Shown piece after piece: positions 8,601 through 13,432 of a stretch of 13,432 bases of DNA. The position numbers and the translations under genes were made by a program. The stretch is from an uncultured Lachnospiraceae bacterium (GTDB taxonomy: Bacteria; Bacillota; Clostridia; Lachnospirales; Lachnospiraceae), in NCBI GenBank assembly GCA_902796375.1, contig CADBOW010000194.1, forward strand, positions 1 through 13,432, in the 5' to 3' direction. The stretch's first letter is position 1. Every line of letters starts with the position of its first letter. The notes beneath the pieces are model-generated. The model did no database searches and was not told the origin of the DNA. It saw only the letters and a program-made list of their open reading frames with translations.

Positions 8601-9677
8601 TCTGTCACCAGCAAGACATTGATCGATAAAATCCTGAATGATGCACTGTCGAAGCTGGATATGGATCCCAATGTGGATGTTTCCGGTTCCGTGGCTGCTA
8701 TGGAGGCCATAAAGGAGAAAGGCCCCCAGAGCAAACAGCTGGCGGAGGAAGCACTGAATACACTGTATGCGAAGTTGCAGGAGGCGGGCAATGACTGCGG
8801 GGAAGCCTTCCGGAAGGGAAATCCGTCGGATGATGAGATAGCGGACAGGATCCTGGAGGATGCACTGGCAAAGCTTGCCGGAAATCCGAAGGAGGATGTG
8901 ACTGCAGCCGTGGCGGCCCTCAGTAATATGAATGCGAAGGAGCAGCTGGACAAGCTGGATCAGAAGCTGGATGAGCTGGGAAATACTTCCGGCGCAGCTT
9001 TGAGGCCGGGTCAGGGTTCAGGAAGCGGCTCCGGCTCAGGAAGCGGCTCCGGCTCGAGTAGTGGCTCCGGCTCAGGAAGCGGCTCCGGCTCAGGAAGTGG
9101 CTCCGGCTCGGGAAGCGGTCCCTCCGAGGCGGCTCTGCGAATGACTGAGGATGATATCCGAAGCGCACTTCGGAGTTCCTTCGGTAAATCAGTAGATGAT
9201 ATGGATGCATCAGAGCTGGCAACGGCAACGACGGTGGTTTCGCAGTTCGGAAAGGAAGGAAATGCGGCTGCCCGTACCCTGGCAACAAATCTTGCCAATC
9301 TAATGCGGTCCAAGAACAATAAAGATCTGTACAACCAGTATAAGGACAAGAATCCGGAGTATATCAGCCTGAAGACCGTCGGACTCTGCACCTCGTGCAG
9401 ATACTATTATGACACATCCAAACGAACCGCCACCATGACCCAGAGTGTCAGAGTGCTGATCTTCCGGAGCGGATCGGGTCAGGTTGAACTGAATGGAAAG
9501 ACAGAGGACCTGATCTATAAAGCGGTTATGGACGGAGATGTATATATCTCCGAGGATGATGCAATCGAACTGCTTGGATGTAGTTCGGAATACATTCCGA
9601 ATTCCCAGTATGCAGTATGTATAACCGAATCCATGGAGAGTAAGGCAGAAGAGGTTCTCAGCTCTCTGATGGAATGA
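5640..9677 (+). CDS. Giant secreted or anchored repeat protein with Gly-Ser linker and stalk-like C-terminal domain
   Basis: The 1345-residue product begins with a signal peptide or signal anchor: a basic start, hydrophobic residues 9-27, and a possible signal peptidase I site after Ala-Ser-Ala33. Residues about 34-450 are mixed and mainly helical with no family I recognise. Residues about 450-595 are strongly helical and coiled-coil-like (for example KLKEKKEELQRNRDQELD). Residues 596-1125 contain eight repeats of 63-73 residues. Residues 1126-1160 are a pure Gly/Ser linker. The last 185 residues contain a CTSC motif (Cys1250, Cys1253) and a segment (VELNGKTEDLI, then DGDVYISEDDAIELLG) resembling copper-amine-oxidase-N-like domains of Clostridia surface proteins. 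No sortase motif or S-layer repeats are visible. The start overlaps the TolC-like stop and lacks a clear ribosome site, suggesting coupled translation; ATG 5649 is an alternative start. It is plausibly a long extracellular or wall-spanning partner of the TolC-like protein; this is inference. Confidence 0.7.
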   Translation: MRKMKWKKFIGSILVTAVALVICFYVAGDRASALLNEEDMVRFSEYSARNRIDESTLFIGTYLINMSALTDELYEKAQDSASDSDQMNIYYKSEVGEGLWYDVTDAESLNDITNSAYSIPESELANLFVQYYVGADGIVIDVTSGREVNPFDIPNPYDLSKLKELEPLWTQYTNSSPVTSVSQDDYLKAKNSETTGNKRVDVYTYQVLNAFFSMNVRDSETNSLDADMKRLYSAYKTLKKNGKDEEAEIVYSLMANVDAARRSIVMNKLTMLDENALAVLYDIASGKYYTTKGNFKSPYTEGDIKYNEPGYLKTLKEALMDVNGKKVKSDVDVVFQGDPNVISAIGDCIEKCQESYYDYESRALADADSVLGHAQYAFSRQVIDEISTSGVGNSITYLRDVRNITENVIRNAESEIYLLDRSLLNLAESKYESAVSAGASSSYSREVARGASAAATENILNTEMDELEEKRTELEFLIDAYKMRASAADGLLYVKGCIASTTELYQKVPNDDFRSRANGSIDSHLAWLSETAEEVRKSDESLKSELDKLKEKKEELQRNRDQELDNNNLAAAKLYDQKIAAVDRDIATEAARVGKSADSELANQIVNDALEELAKDPNADVSNEVAALNGLQAYDALEKLYTRLDEAGNTSGSGYRTGESVDELKANQIREEALAKLEADPDADVSDEISALYGMGAGDVLDQLFERLDELGNSSGAEFRPGSESLSELAEQTTDQALRTLESDPNADMSGTVALLKGLGDRNALSELYDKLDELGNTTASEFQSARDSVGKLADEALSDVMERLAQNPKEDASWTIALLKAMGAEDDLEQLCTKLDEAGNNTGREYRSETTSISALAEKLLNDALGKLSSNPKADVTSTVAALNEMKVSDPVGGKSAGEALEKLYEKLDELNNNSGLEFRPESELISKLAKKELDDAMNRVSLNPSADVSGSVAILKAMGEDAALKELTDKLDHSGNDTGAEYRGSSVTSKTLIDKILNDALSKLDMDPNVDVSGSVAAMEAIKEKGPQSKQLAEEALNTLYAKLQEAGNDCGEAFRKGNPSDDEIADRILEDALAKLAGNPKEDVTAAVAALSNMNAKEQLDKLDQKLDELGNTSGAALRPGQGSGSGSGSGSGSGSSSGSGSGSGSGSGSGSGSGSGPSEAALRMTEDDIRSALRSSFGKSVDDMDASELATATTVVSQFGKEGNAAARTLATNLANLMRSKNNKDLYNQYKDKNPEYISLKTVGLCTSCRYYYDTSKRTATMTQSVRVLIFRSGSGQVELNGKTEDLIYKAVMDGDVYISEDDAIELLGCSSEYIPNSQYAVCITESMESKAEEVLSSLME
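7425..9014 (+). repeat. Eight tandem protein repeats of 63-73 residues
   Basis: Repeats begin at 7425, 7617, 7812, 8004, 8196, 8415, 8610 and 8826, with lengths 64, 65, 64, 64, 73, 65, 72 and 63 residues. Each has the order: S..(E/K)LA....(N/D)DAL.KL..(N/D)P.aDvs..vAaL..M, a variable loop, L..L..KLDE.GN.(S/T)G.E(F/Y)R. Repeats 5 and 7 carry an 8-9-residue loop insertion (around DPVGGKSAGEAL and GPQSKQLAEEAL). The DNA copies have diverged, so the array is old and probably under selection at the protein level. Predicted to be helical; I do not recognise the family. Confidence 0.88.
9015..9119 (+). repeat. Gly-Ser linker encoded by an 18-base-type minisatellite
   Basis: A run of 35 Gly/Ser residues is encoded by near-perfect copies of GGCTCCGGCTCAGGAAGC with a few changes (one CTCGAGTAGT variant). 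It joins the repeat array to the C-terminal domain of the giant protein. It should be a flexible spacer in the protein, and the DNA should be prone to length change by slippage in steps that keep the frame. Confidence 0.92.
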
Positions 9678-9699
9678 CAGAAGCTAAGAGGAATAAAAG

Positions 9700-10290
9700 A
9701 TGGCAGATTATCCTATCATATCAGATGTAAGTTCATACATAGTGAGGAAGCTCCGGGAGAAAATGTGTCCGGAGCCGATCCCCTCACCCAACAATATAGA
9801 AGTATCCTCCCCGGCATCCCAGGATGTGGATTATCTGGTGGGCGTTTATCTCTACAATATCGAGGAAGACCTTCAGGTCACCACGCCACGGATGATCGAA
9901 CGGGGGAGGGCAGAATTAACAAGGCCGCCAAGACCATTTGCACTTTATTATATGGTCTTTATAAACGCCGGAGGCCAGGCAGGCCTCAAGGCGGACGATA
10001 TGCAAAAGATCATCGGTAAGATCGCGCAGATAGTCAATGACAATAACTCTGTGCGCCCCGATGAACTGCAGTCATGGCTCACCACACAGGAACCTCCGAT
10101 CGTACTGTCTCAGGCGAAGATAAGTCTGGAGGAGAAGGTCAGGGTGTGGCAGGCGATCAATAAACCATACCAGATCAGCCTGTTCTACAAGGCGGCACCC
10201 GTGTACCTGTCCAGTGCCGAGGTGATTCAGACACCTCGCGTTGTGGATGCGAGCATATCGCTGCATGTAGCAGGGGACGACCAAACATAA
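9700..10290 (+). CDS. DUF4255 / Pvc16-N-like CIS cap (tail terminator) protein
   Basis: This 196-residue protein starts MADYPIISDVSSYIVRKLRE and continues with DYLVGVYLYNIEEDLQVTTPRM and RPPRPFALYYMVFI. The pattern (an N-terminal helix beginning with an I.dvs..l...L motif, a strand with a VylYni-type signature, then RPP.PF.LyYm) matches the N-terminal Pvc16 domain, DUF4255. In extracellular CIS such as PVC and Afp, Pvc16/Afp16 caps the end of the tube and sheath away from the baseplate and ends polymerisation. The length is typical of short forms with only the core domain. The ribosome site AAGAGG (9686-9691) is moderate, with 8-base spacing. It is the first recognisable structural CIS gene after the four envelope genes, and its stop is 76 bases before the next start, the widest gap in the window. 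Confidence 0.85.
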   Translation: MADYPIISDVSSYIVRKLREKMCPEPIPSPNNIEVSSPASQDVDYLVGVYLYNIEEDLQVTTPRMIERGRAELTRPPRPFALYYMVFINAGGQAGLKADDMQKIIGKIAQIVNDNNSVRPDELQSWLTTQEPPIVLSQAKISLEEKVRVWQAINKPYQISLFYKAAPVYLSSAEVIQTPRVVDASISLHVAGDDQT

Positions 10291-10351
10291 GGGTTTCAGT
10301 GTTATTGTCTCCAAGGTTTGAGATCGCAGGGGGGTTACGCCCGTGCAGAGG

Positions 10352-10359
10352 AAAGGAGG
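10352..10359 (+). promoter_or_regulatory. Ribosome binding site AAAGGAGG deciding the 10367 start
   Basis: AAAGGAGG lies 7 bases before the ATG at 10367. A GTG at 10343 is in frame, but starting there would place the ribosome site inside the gene, so ATG 10367 is preferred. Confidence 0.88.
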
Positions 10360-10366
10360 AATCGAA

Positions 10367-11107
10367 ATGGCAGCTTCTGTTATCCGTGCCAAACTGGATC
10401 TTTTGATAAGGCTGTATGACACGACAACGGGAGCCACAGTAGACGAGAGAAATGTATTGTTTATGAGAGACGGTGTGCCCGTCAGGCCGGAAGCCAGAGG
10501 CGCAGGGGTTTTCGTATTTATCAATACCGGCAGGGAAGACTTTCTCATGCGGATCGATGTATATGGTTATGATACTTACGAAACCGGCGTTCGTTATGAA
10601 GAGTTGGACGATGGAATTCCGGTCTGCCATGTGTTCCTGATGCCATCGGAGAACACAGTGAGAGGGAGGAACACACTCAGTTTCTCGGGGACTCTTCCTT
10701 TTCTTAAGAAGATCGAAGCAGTAAATCTGAACAGACCTATATGCCTTACGGGAGAAAAAAATGCAAGAACCGGTGCCATATCGGTATTTCACCCGGCGGG
10801 CGGCAGCATTTTGCTGGATACGTTTTATTACGGTTTACTGTCGGCTGACAGGCAAAGCTATGAAAAAATCGAGATTGAGAAGATGAGTTCGCCGAAATCT
10901 ATCATACTGAAGCGGCCGATCACAGGGGCTTTTGCTCCGAATCTGCCGATTGCGAGGATCGTATACGGAGTCGTGGATGCTGAGGGACATTATACTCTCA
11001 GAGTTCAGGATGAAGGGAAGGATACCAGGTATCTGGTACGGTACCAGGTCGGAGATGAGGTAAGGTTTCAGGTAGTTGATTTTTATGATCAGGAGGTACT
11101 GCAGTGA
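10367..11107 (+). CDS. Unrecognised beta-rich protein in CIS operon
   Basis: The product has 246 residues from ATG 10367. Residues about 5-95 look like a carboxypeptidase-regulatory or Ig-like beta-sandwich: a D..TG..V.....F..DG start, then GAGVFVFIN, a MRIDVYGYDTYE strand and a final VCHVFLMPSEN strand. The remainder (about 100-246) is also mostly strand, with a middle segment of TG.ISVFHPAGGSILLDTFYYG and a C-terminal run YTLRVQDEG..TRYLVRYQVGDEVRFQVV. There is no signal peptide or membrane helix, so it should be cytoplasmic until assembled. The stop overlaps the GTG start of the PAAR-like gene, implying a physical link: an adaptor, spike-collar or cargo-linking protein for the PAAR tip is the best guess. 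No enzyme motif is visible. I cannot name the family. Confidence 0.7.
   Translation: MAASVIRAKLDLLIRLYDTTTGATVDERNVLFMRDGVPVRPEARGAGVFVFINTGREDFLMRIDVYGYDTYETGVRYEELDDGIPVCHVFLMPSENTVRGRNTLSFSGTLPFLKKIEAVNLNRPICLTGEKNARTGAISVFHPAGGSILLDTFYYGLLSADRQSYEKIEIEKMSSPKSIILKRPITGAFAPNLPIARIVYGVVDAEGHYTLRVQDEGKDTRYLVRYQVGDEVRFQVVDFYDQEVLQ
11091..11096 (+). promoter_or_regulatory. Ribosome binding site AGGAGG for the GTG start at 11104
   Basis: A perfect AGGAGG sits 7 bases before GTG 11104, inside the end of the preceding gene. It supports the non-ATG start and the GTGA overlap with the upstream stop (11105-11107). Confidence 0.88.
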
Positions 11108-11493
11108 GTTTATTGGTGGCAATGGGAGGAAATCTCCTTTGTTCTATGGGTACCGCGCCCGCGCCCATCAAGGTGACATCTCAGACGAAGGTTCTGACGG
11201 AAGGAAAACCGGCAGCAACCATTCAGGACGGTGCACCGGCGTCAAATGTGGGACCCTTCGGGATGTGCACATCGCTTGCAAATCCGACAGTTGCATCTGC
11301 AACGGCAGCGGCTATGGGTGTACTGACACCACAGCCCTGTGTGCCGGCTCCGGCCGGTACATGGATTCCAACCAAGCCGAAGGTGCTGATCGATGGAAAG
11401 CCATGTCTTACGCAGGATTGCAAACTGGCCTGTGCATATGCAGGTCAGATTTCTGTGACACTTCCGGGACAGACAAAGACGAATGCGAATTGA
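11104..11493 (+). CDS. PAAR-like spike-tip protein (DUF4280 family)
   Basis: The 129-residue product has the hallmarks of DUF4280: a start of the form A.GG.L.CSMGTAP, then a mid-block PFGMCTSLANPTVA followed by ATAAA.GVLTPQPCVPAP, and an end of the form L.dGKPCLTQDCKL.C.y.G.I.V..PGQ. DUF4280 is a PAAR-like family; PAAR proteins fold as a small cone that sharpens the spike of contractile systems and can carry effectors. Six cysteines (13, 55, 79, 101, 106, 110) could bind a metal at the tip or form a cluster. No effector domain is fused to it, so any toxin would be separate. It begins with GTG, overlaps the upstream gene, and is followed after 39 bases by the sheath gene. In many CIS loci the spike-tip gene lies near the spike and baseplate genes; here it lies before the sheath. 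Confidence 0.87.
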   Translation: MSLLVAMGGNLLCSMGTAPAPIKVTSQTKVLTEGKPAATIQDGAPASNVGPFGMCTSLANPTVASATAAAMGVLTPQPCVPAPAGTWIPTKPKVLIDGKPCLTQDCKLACAYAGQISVTLPGQTKTNAN

Positions 11494-11532
11494 TTCTTCT
11501 CGGTAAAACTTAGAAAGAAAGGAAAGAAAAAG

Positions 11533-13233
11533 ATGGCAGATTATTTATCACCTGGGGTATATGTAGAAGAATATGATAATTCCCCGAGAGGTATTGAAGG
11601 AGTTGGAACAAGCACAGCCGGTTTCGTCGGCCTCGCCGAGAAAGGTCCGGTATCAGGTGCTCCGGTATTTGTACAGAGCTTCAAGGCATTTAAGCAGAAT
11701 TTCGGTGGATACTTAAACGAGTTCACCTATGGCGAGTACAGATATCTTGCAAATAGCGTAGAGCAGTTTTTCGCAAATGGCGGAAACAGATGCTTCGTAA
11801 TGAGAGTTGCGCCGAAGGATGCTGAGATCGCTTCTGCAGAGGCAGGACTTGTAACCATTAAGGCAAAGAACCCGGGTTCCTGGGGCGATAAGATTCAGAT
11901 CACTCTGAATTCCGTTAAGCGCCACAAGATCCAGCTGGTAGAAGATACCGATATCGGATACAAGGCAAAGACAACTGACGGCCTGAAGGAAGGCGACATC
12001 GTTGAATTCGAAGGAACCTATACAAGGATCAAGACCATCATGGATAACATGATCACCTTCGAGGATGAACTTCCGGACAAGGCTGTGGACAGCAACATCA
12101 TTCCCAAGTCTGTGCTCTATGTTGTTACATTTGACATGAGCGTACGTTATGCAGACGAGGCTGAGCGTTATTCGGATCTTACGTTTAATGCAAAATCTCC
12201 TCAGTATATCGGAGCCAGGCTTGCAGTCAGTGAGCTGGTTGACGTTGAGATCGAGCCTATGGAAGAGGCAGGCGACCCGGTTGAAGCAATCCTCGGTGAG
12301 GGCGAGACCAGCGGAGCTTTCTTCCTGGAGGGAGGATCTGACGGTACAGTTTCCAAGGTAAATGCAGGAACCTTCATCGGTGAAGACAATGGCCCCGGTA
12401 AGCGTACCGGACTGCAGGCATTTGTTGAGAACAGCAATATCAGCATGATCGCAATCCCCGGTGTTACAATCCCTGAGGTTGTAGTTTCACTGGTAGGTCA
12501 CTGCGAGAATCAGAGAAATCGTTTTGCTGTTATCGATATGCCGAAGGATTATTACAAGCCGGCAGATCTGGTTAACTACAGAAGCATGATCGATTCCACC
12601 TATGCAGCTATGTATCATCCGTGGATCGAGGTATTTGATCCGTCTTCCAACAAGGCTGATTACATTCCTCCGTCAGGTGCGGTTATGGGTATTTATGCAA
12701 GAACGGATCAGAGCAGAGGTGTTCATAAGGCACCTGCAAATGAGACTGTTTTCTGCACAGGCCTGAAGACCAATTATACCAAGGAGGAGCAGGATCTTCT
12801 GAATCCGGAAGGCATCAACCTGATCCGCGCACTTCCCGGACAGGGAATCCGCGTATGGGGTGCACGTACTGCTTCAACCAATGCGACATTCAAGTATGTC
12901 AATGTTCGCAGACTCTTCATTTATGTGGAAGAGAGTATCAAGGCAAATACCAACTGGGTTGTATTCGAACCGAACGATGCAACACTTTGGCAGAGAGTTC
13001 AGCTGTCGGTATCCGGATTCCTTGACGGACTTTGGAGAAACGGCATGCTGGCCGGTGACTCACCGTCTGCCGGATATTTCGTTGAGATCGGACCTTCGAC
13101 TATGTCAAGGGATGATATCGTAAACGGCAGACTGATTTGTAACGTAGGTATCGCTCCGTCCAGACCGGCTGAGTTTGTGATCTTCCGTGTAACGCAGTTC
13201 ACATCCGAAGCACAGTCCGGTGGAGAAGGCTGA
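11533..13233 (+). CDS. Contractile tail sheath protein
   Basis: The 566-residue product starts MADYLSPGVYVEEYDNSPRG, the classic sheath opening (Y.sPGVYveE), followed by TSTAGFVGLAEKGP and F..NFGGY. A middle part (about 100-250) carries the phage sheath insertion domain (AKNPGSWGDKIQITL). The C-terminal part (about 450-566) has YVNVRRLFIYVEESI, NDATLWQRV, FLDGLWRNGMLAG and IAPSRPAEFVIFRVTQF, which match the conserved sheath core that links subunits (Phage_sheath_1 and its C-terminal domain). Sheaths of CIS polymerise round the inner tube and contract to drive it through a membrane. Length is in the normal range. Compared with the envelope genes, its codons lean to GTT, GTA, GCA and GGT and nearly avoid GGG, as expected of a highly made protein. 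The ribosome site (AAAGGA, 11518-11523) is followed by an A-rich spacer. One sheath gene is seen; others may lie downstream. Confidence 0.97.
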   Translation: MADYLSPGVYVEEYDNSPRGIEGVGTSTAGFVGLAEKGPVSGAPVFVQSFKAFKQNFGGYLNEFTYGEYRYLANSVEQFFANGGNRCFVMRVAPKDAEIASAEAGLVTIKAKNPGSWGDKIQITLNSVKRHKIQLVEDTDIGYKAKTTDGLKEGDIVEFEGTYTRIKTIMDNMITFEDELPDKAVDSNIIPKSVLYVVTFDMSVRYADEAERYSDLTFNAKSPQYIGARLAVSELVDVEIEPMEEAGDPVEAILGEGETSGAFFLEGGSDGTVSKVNAGTFIGEDNGPGKRTGLQAFVENSNISMIAIPGVTIPEVVVSLVGHCENQRNRFAVIDMPKDYYKPADLVNYRSMIDSTYAAMYHPWIEVFDPSSNKADYIPPSGAVMGIYARTDQSRGVHKAPANETVFCTGLKTNYTKEEQDLLNPEGINLIRALPGQGIRVWGARTASTNATFKYVNVRRLFIYVEESIKANTNWVVFEPNDATLWQRVQLSVSGFLDGLWRNGMLAGDSPSAGYFVEIGPSTMSRDDIVNGRLICNVGIAPSRPAEFVIFRVTQFTSEAQSGGEG

Positions 13234-13253
13234 GACAATGAAACAGAATAAAG

Positions 13254-13261
13254 AAAGGGAG
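13254..13261 (+). promoter_or_regulatory. Ribosome binding site AAAGGGAG for the tube gene
   Basis: AAAGGGAG lies 10 bases before ATG 13272 in the 38-base gap after the sheath stop and supports that start. Confidence 0.7.
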
Positions 13262-13271
13262 ATAATAAAAT

Positions 13272-13432
13272 ATGGCAGCTAATACATATGATAACGGTAA
13301 AGGATCCTATTATCCGTTGACAAAAATGAACTTTCTGGTTACTGTTTCTGAGGTCGCAGGAACTGCCGCGTTCTCAGAGGTAACCGGTGTAGAAGGATCG
13401 GTAGATGTTATCGATTTCAGACAGGGCAACTC
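13272..13432 (+). CDS. Inner tube protein, gp19/Pvc1-like (3' partial)
   Basis: Only the first 53 codons are in the window. The start MAANTYDNGKGSYYPLTKMN continues with FLVTVSEVAGTAAFSEVTGV, then VDVIDFRQGN. The pattern FlV.V....g...FsEV.Gv...v.vi..R.GN is the N-terminal signature of the T4 gp19-like tail tube family found in phage tails and extracellular CIS. Hexameric rings of this protein stack to form the rigid tube that is propelled by the sheath. Position directly after the sheath gene fits. The protein is normally about 145-150 residues, so most of it lies past the window edge. Confidence 0.93.
   Translation, partial: MAANTYDNGKGSYYPLTKMNFLVTVSEVAGTAAFSEVTGVEGSVDVIDFRQGN

Noticed and set aside
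9015..9119. Short tandem repeats as a possible CRISPR array
   Set aside because: Units are contiguous with no spacers and encode an in-frame Gly-Ser linker.
10343..10345. GTG at 10343 as the start of the 246-residue protein
   Set aside because: A strong AAAGGAGG lies between it and ATG 10367 at ideal spacing, and the extra eight residues look like a translated ribosome site.
9700..13432. Ordinary temperate prophage tail region
   Set aside because: The cap protein is Pvc16-like, the spike tip is DUF4280 and the neighbours are envelope proteins; there is no capsid, portal, terminase, integrase or lysis gene in view. A prophage further out cannot be fully excluded from this window.

Overview
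The window reads as one long plus-strand operon from a contractile injection system (CIS, phage-tail-like) locus, probably in an anaerobic Gram-positive Clostridia/Lachnospiraceae-type bacterium. The evidence for the host is indirect: strong AGGAGG-type ribosome sites, tightly packed genes, and tail proteins with a Firmicutes-like look. No taxonomic marker gene is present. All eight or nine genes point the same way, gaps are at most about 75 bases, and two junctions overlap (ATGA at 5640, GTGA at 11104). Both ends are cut inside genes. I see no tRNA, rRNA, CRISPR array, insertion sequence or integrase.

Region 1 (1-9677) encodes four envelope proteins that are not standard CIS parts. They are: a three-helix membrane receptor with an extracytoplasmic N-terminus (cut at the window edge), a second outside sensor-like domain and a cytoplasmic domain resembling a class III nucleotide cyclase that has lost its catalytic residues; a single-pass membrane protein with MORN-type repeats on its likely outer side; a secreted TolC-like helical-hairpin protein with an extra beta-rich C-terminal region; and a 1345-residue secreted or anchored protein with eight repeats of 63-73 residues, a 35-residue Gly-Ser linker and a C-terminal domain resembling copper-amine-oxidase-N stalk domains.

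Region 2 (9700 to the end) encodes recognisable CIS structural proteins: a DUF4255/Pvc16-N-like cap protein, an unrecognised 246-residue beta-rich protein, a DUF4280 PAAR-like spike-tip protein, a full-length tail sheath protein, and the first 53 codons of a gp19-like inner tube protein. The baseplate, spike, AAA+ ATPase and any effector genes would lie outside the window, most likely downstream.

Working model (inference): the four envelope proteins form a membrane-anchoring, sensing and wall-spanning module dedicated to the CIS made by the downstream genes. The receptor senses outside, its dead cyclase domain relays or scaffolds inside, and the TolC-like and repeat proteins span or traverse the cell wall. 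This pairing of a TolC-like protein, a MORN membrane protein, a pseudo-cyclase receptor and a giant repeat protein with a CIS is the most interesting aspect of the window.
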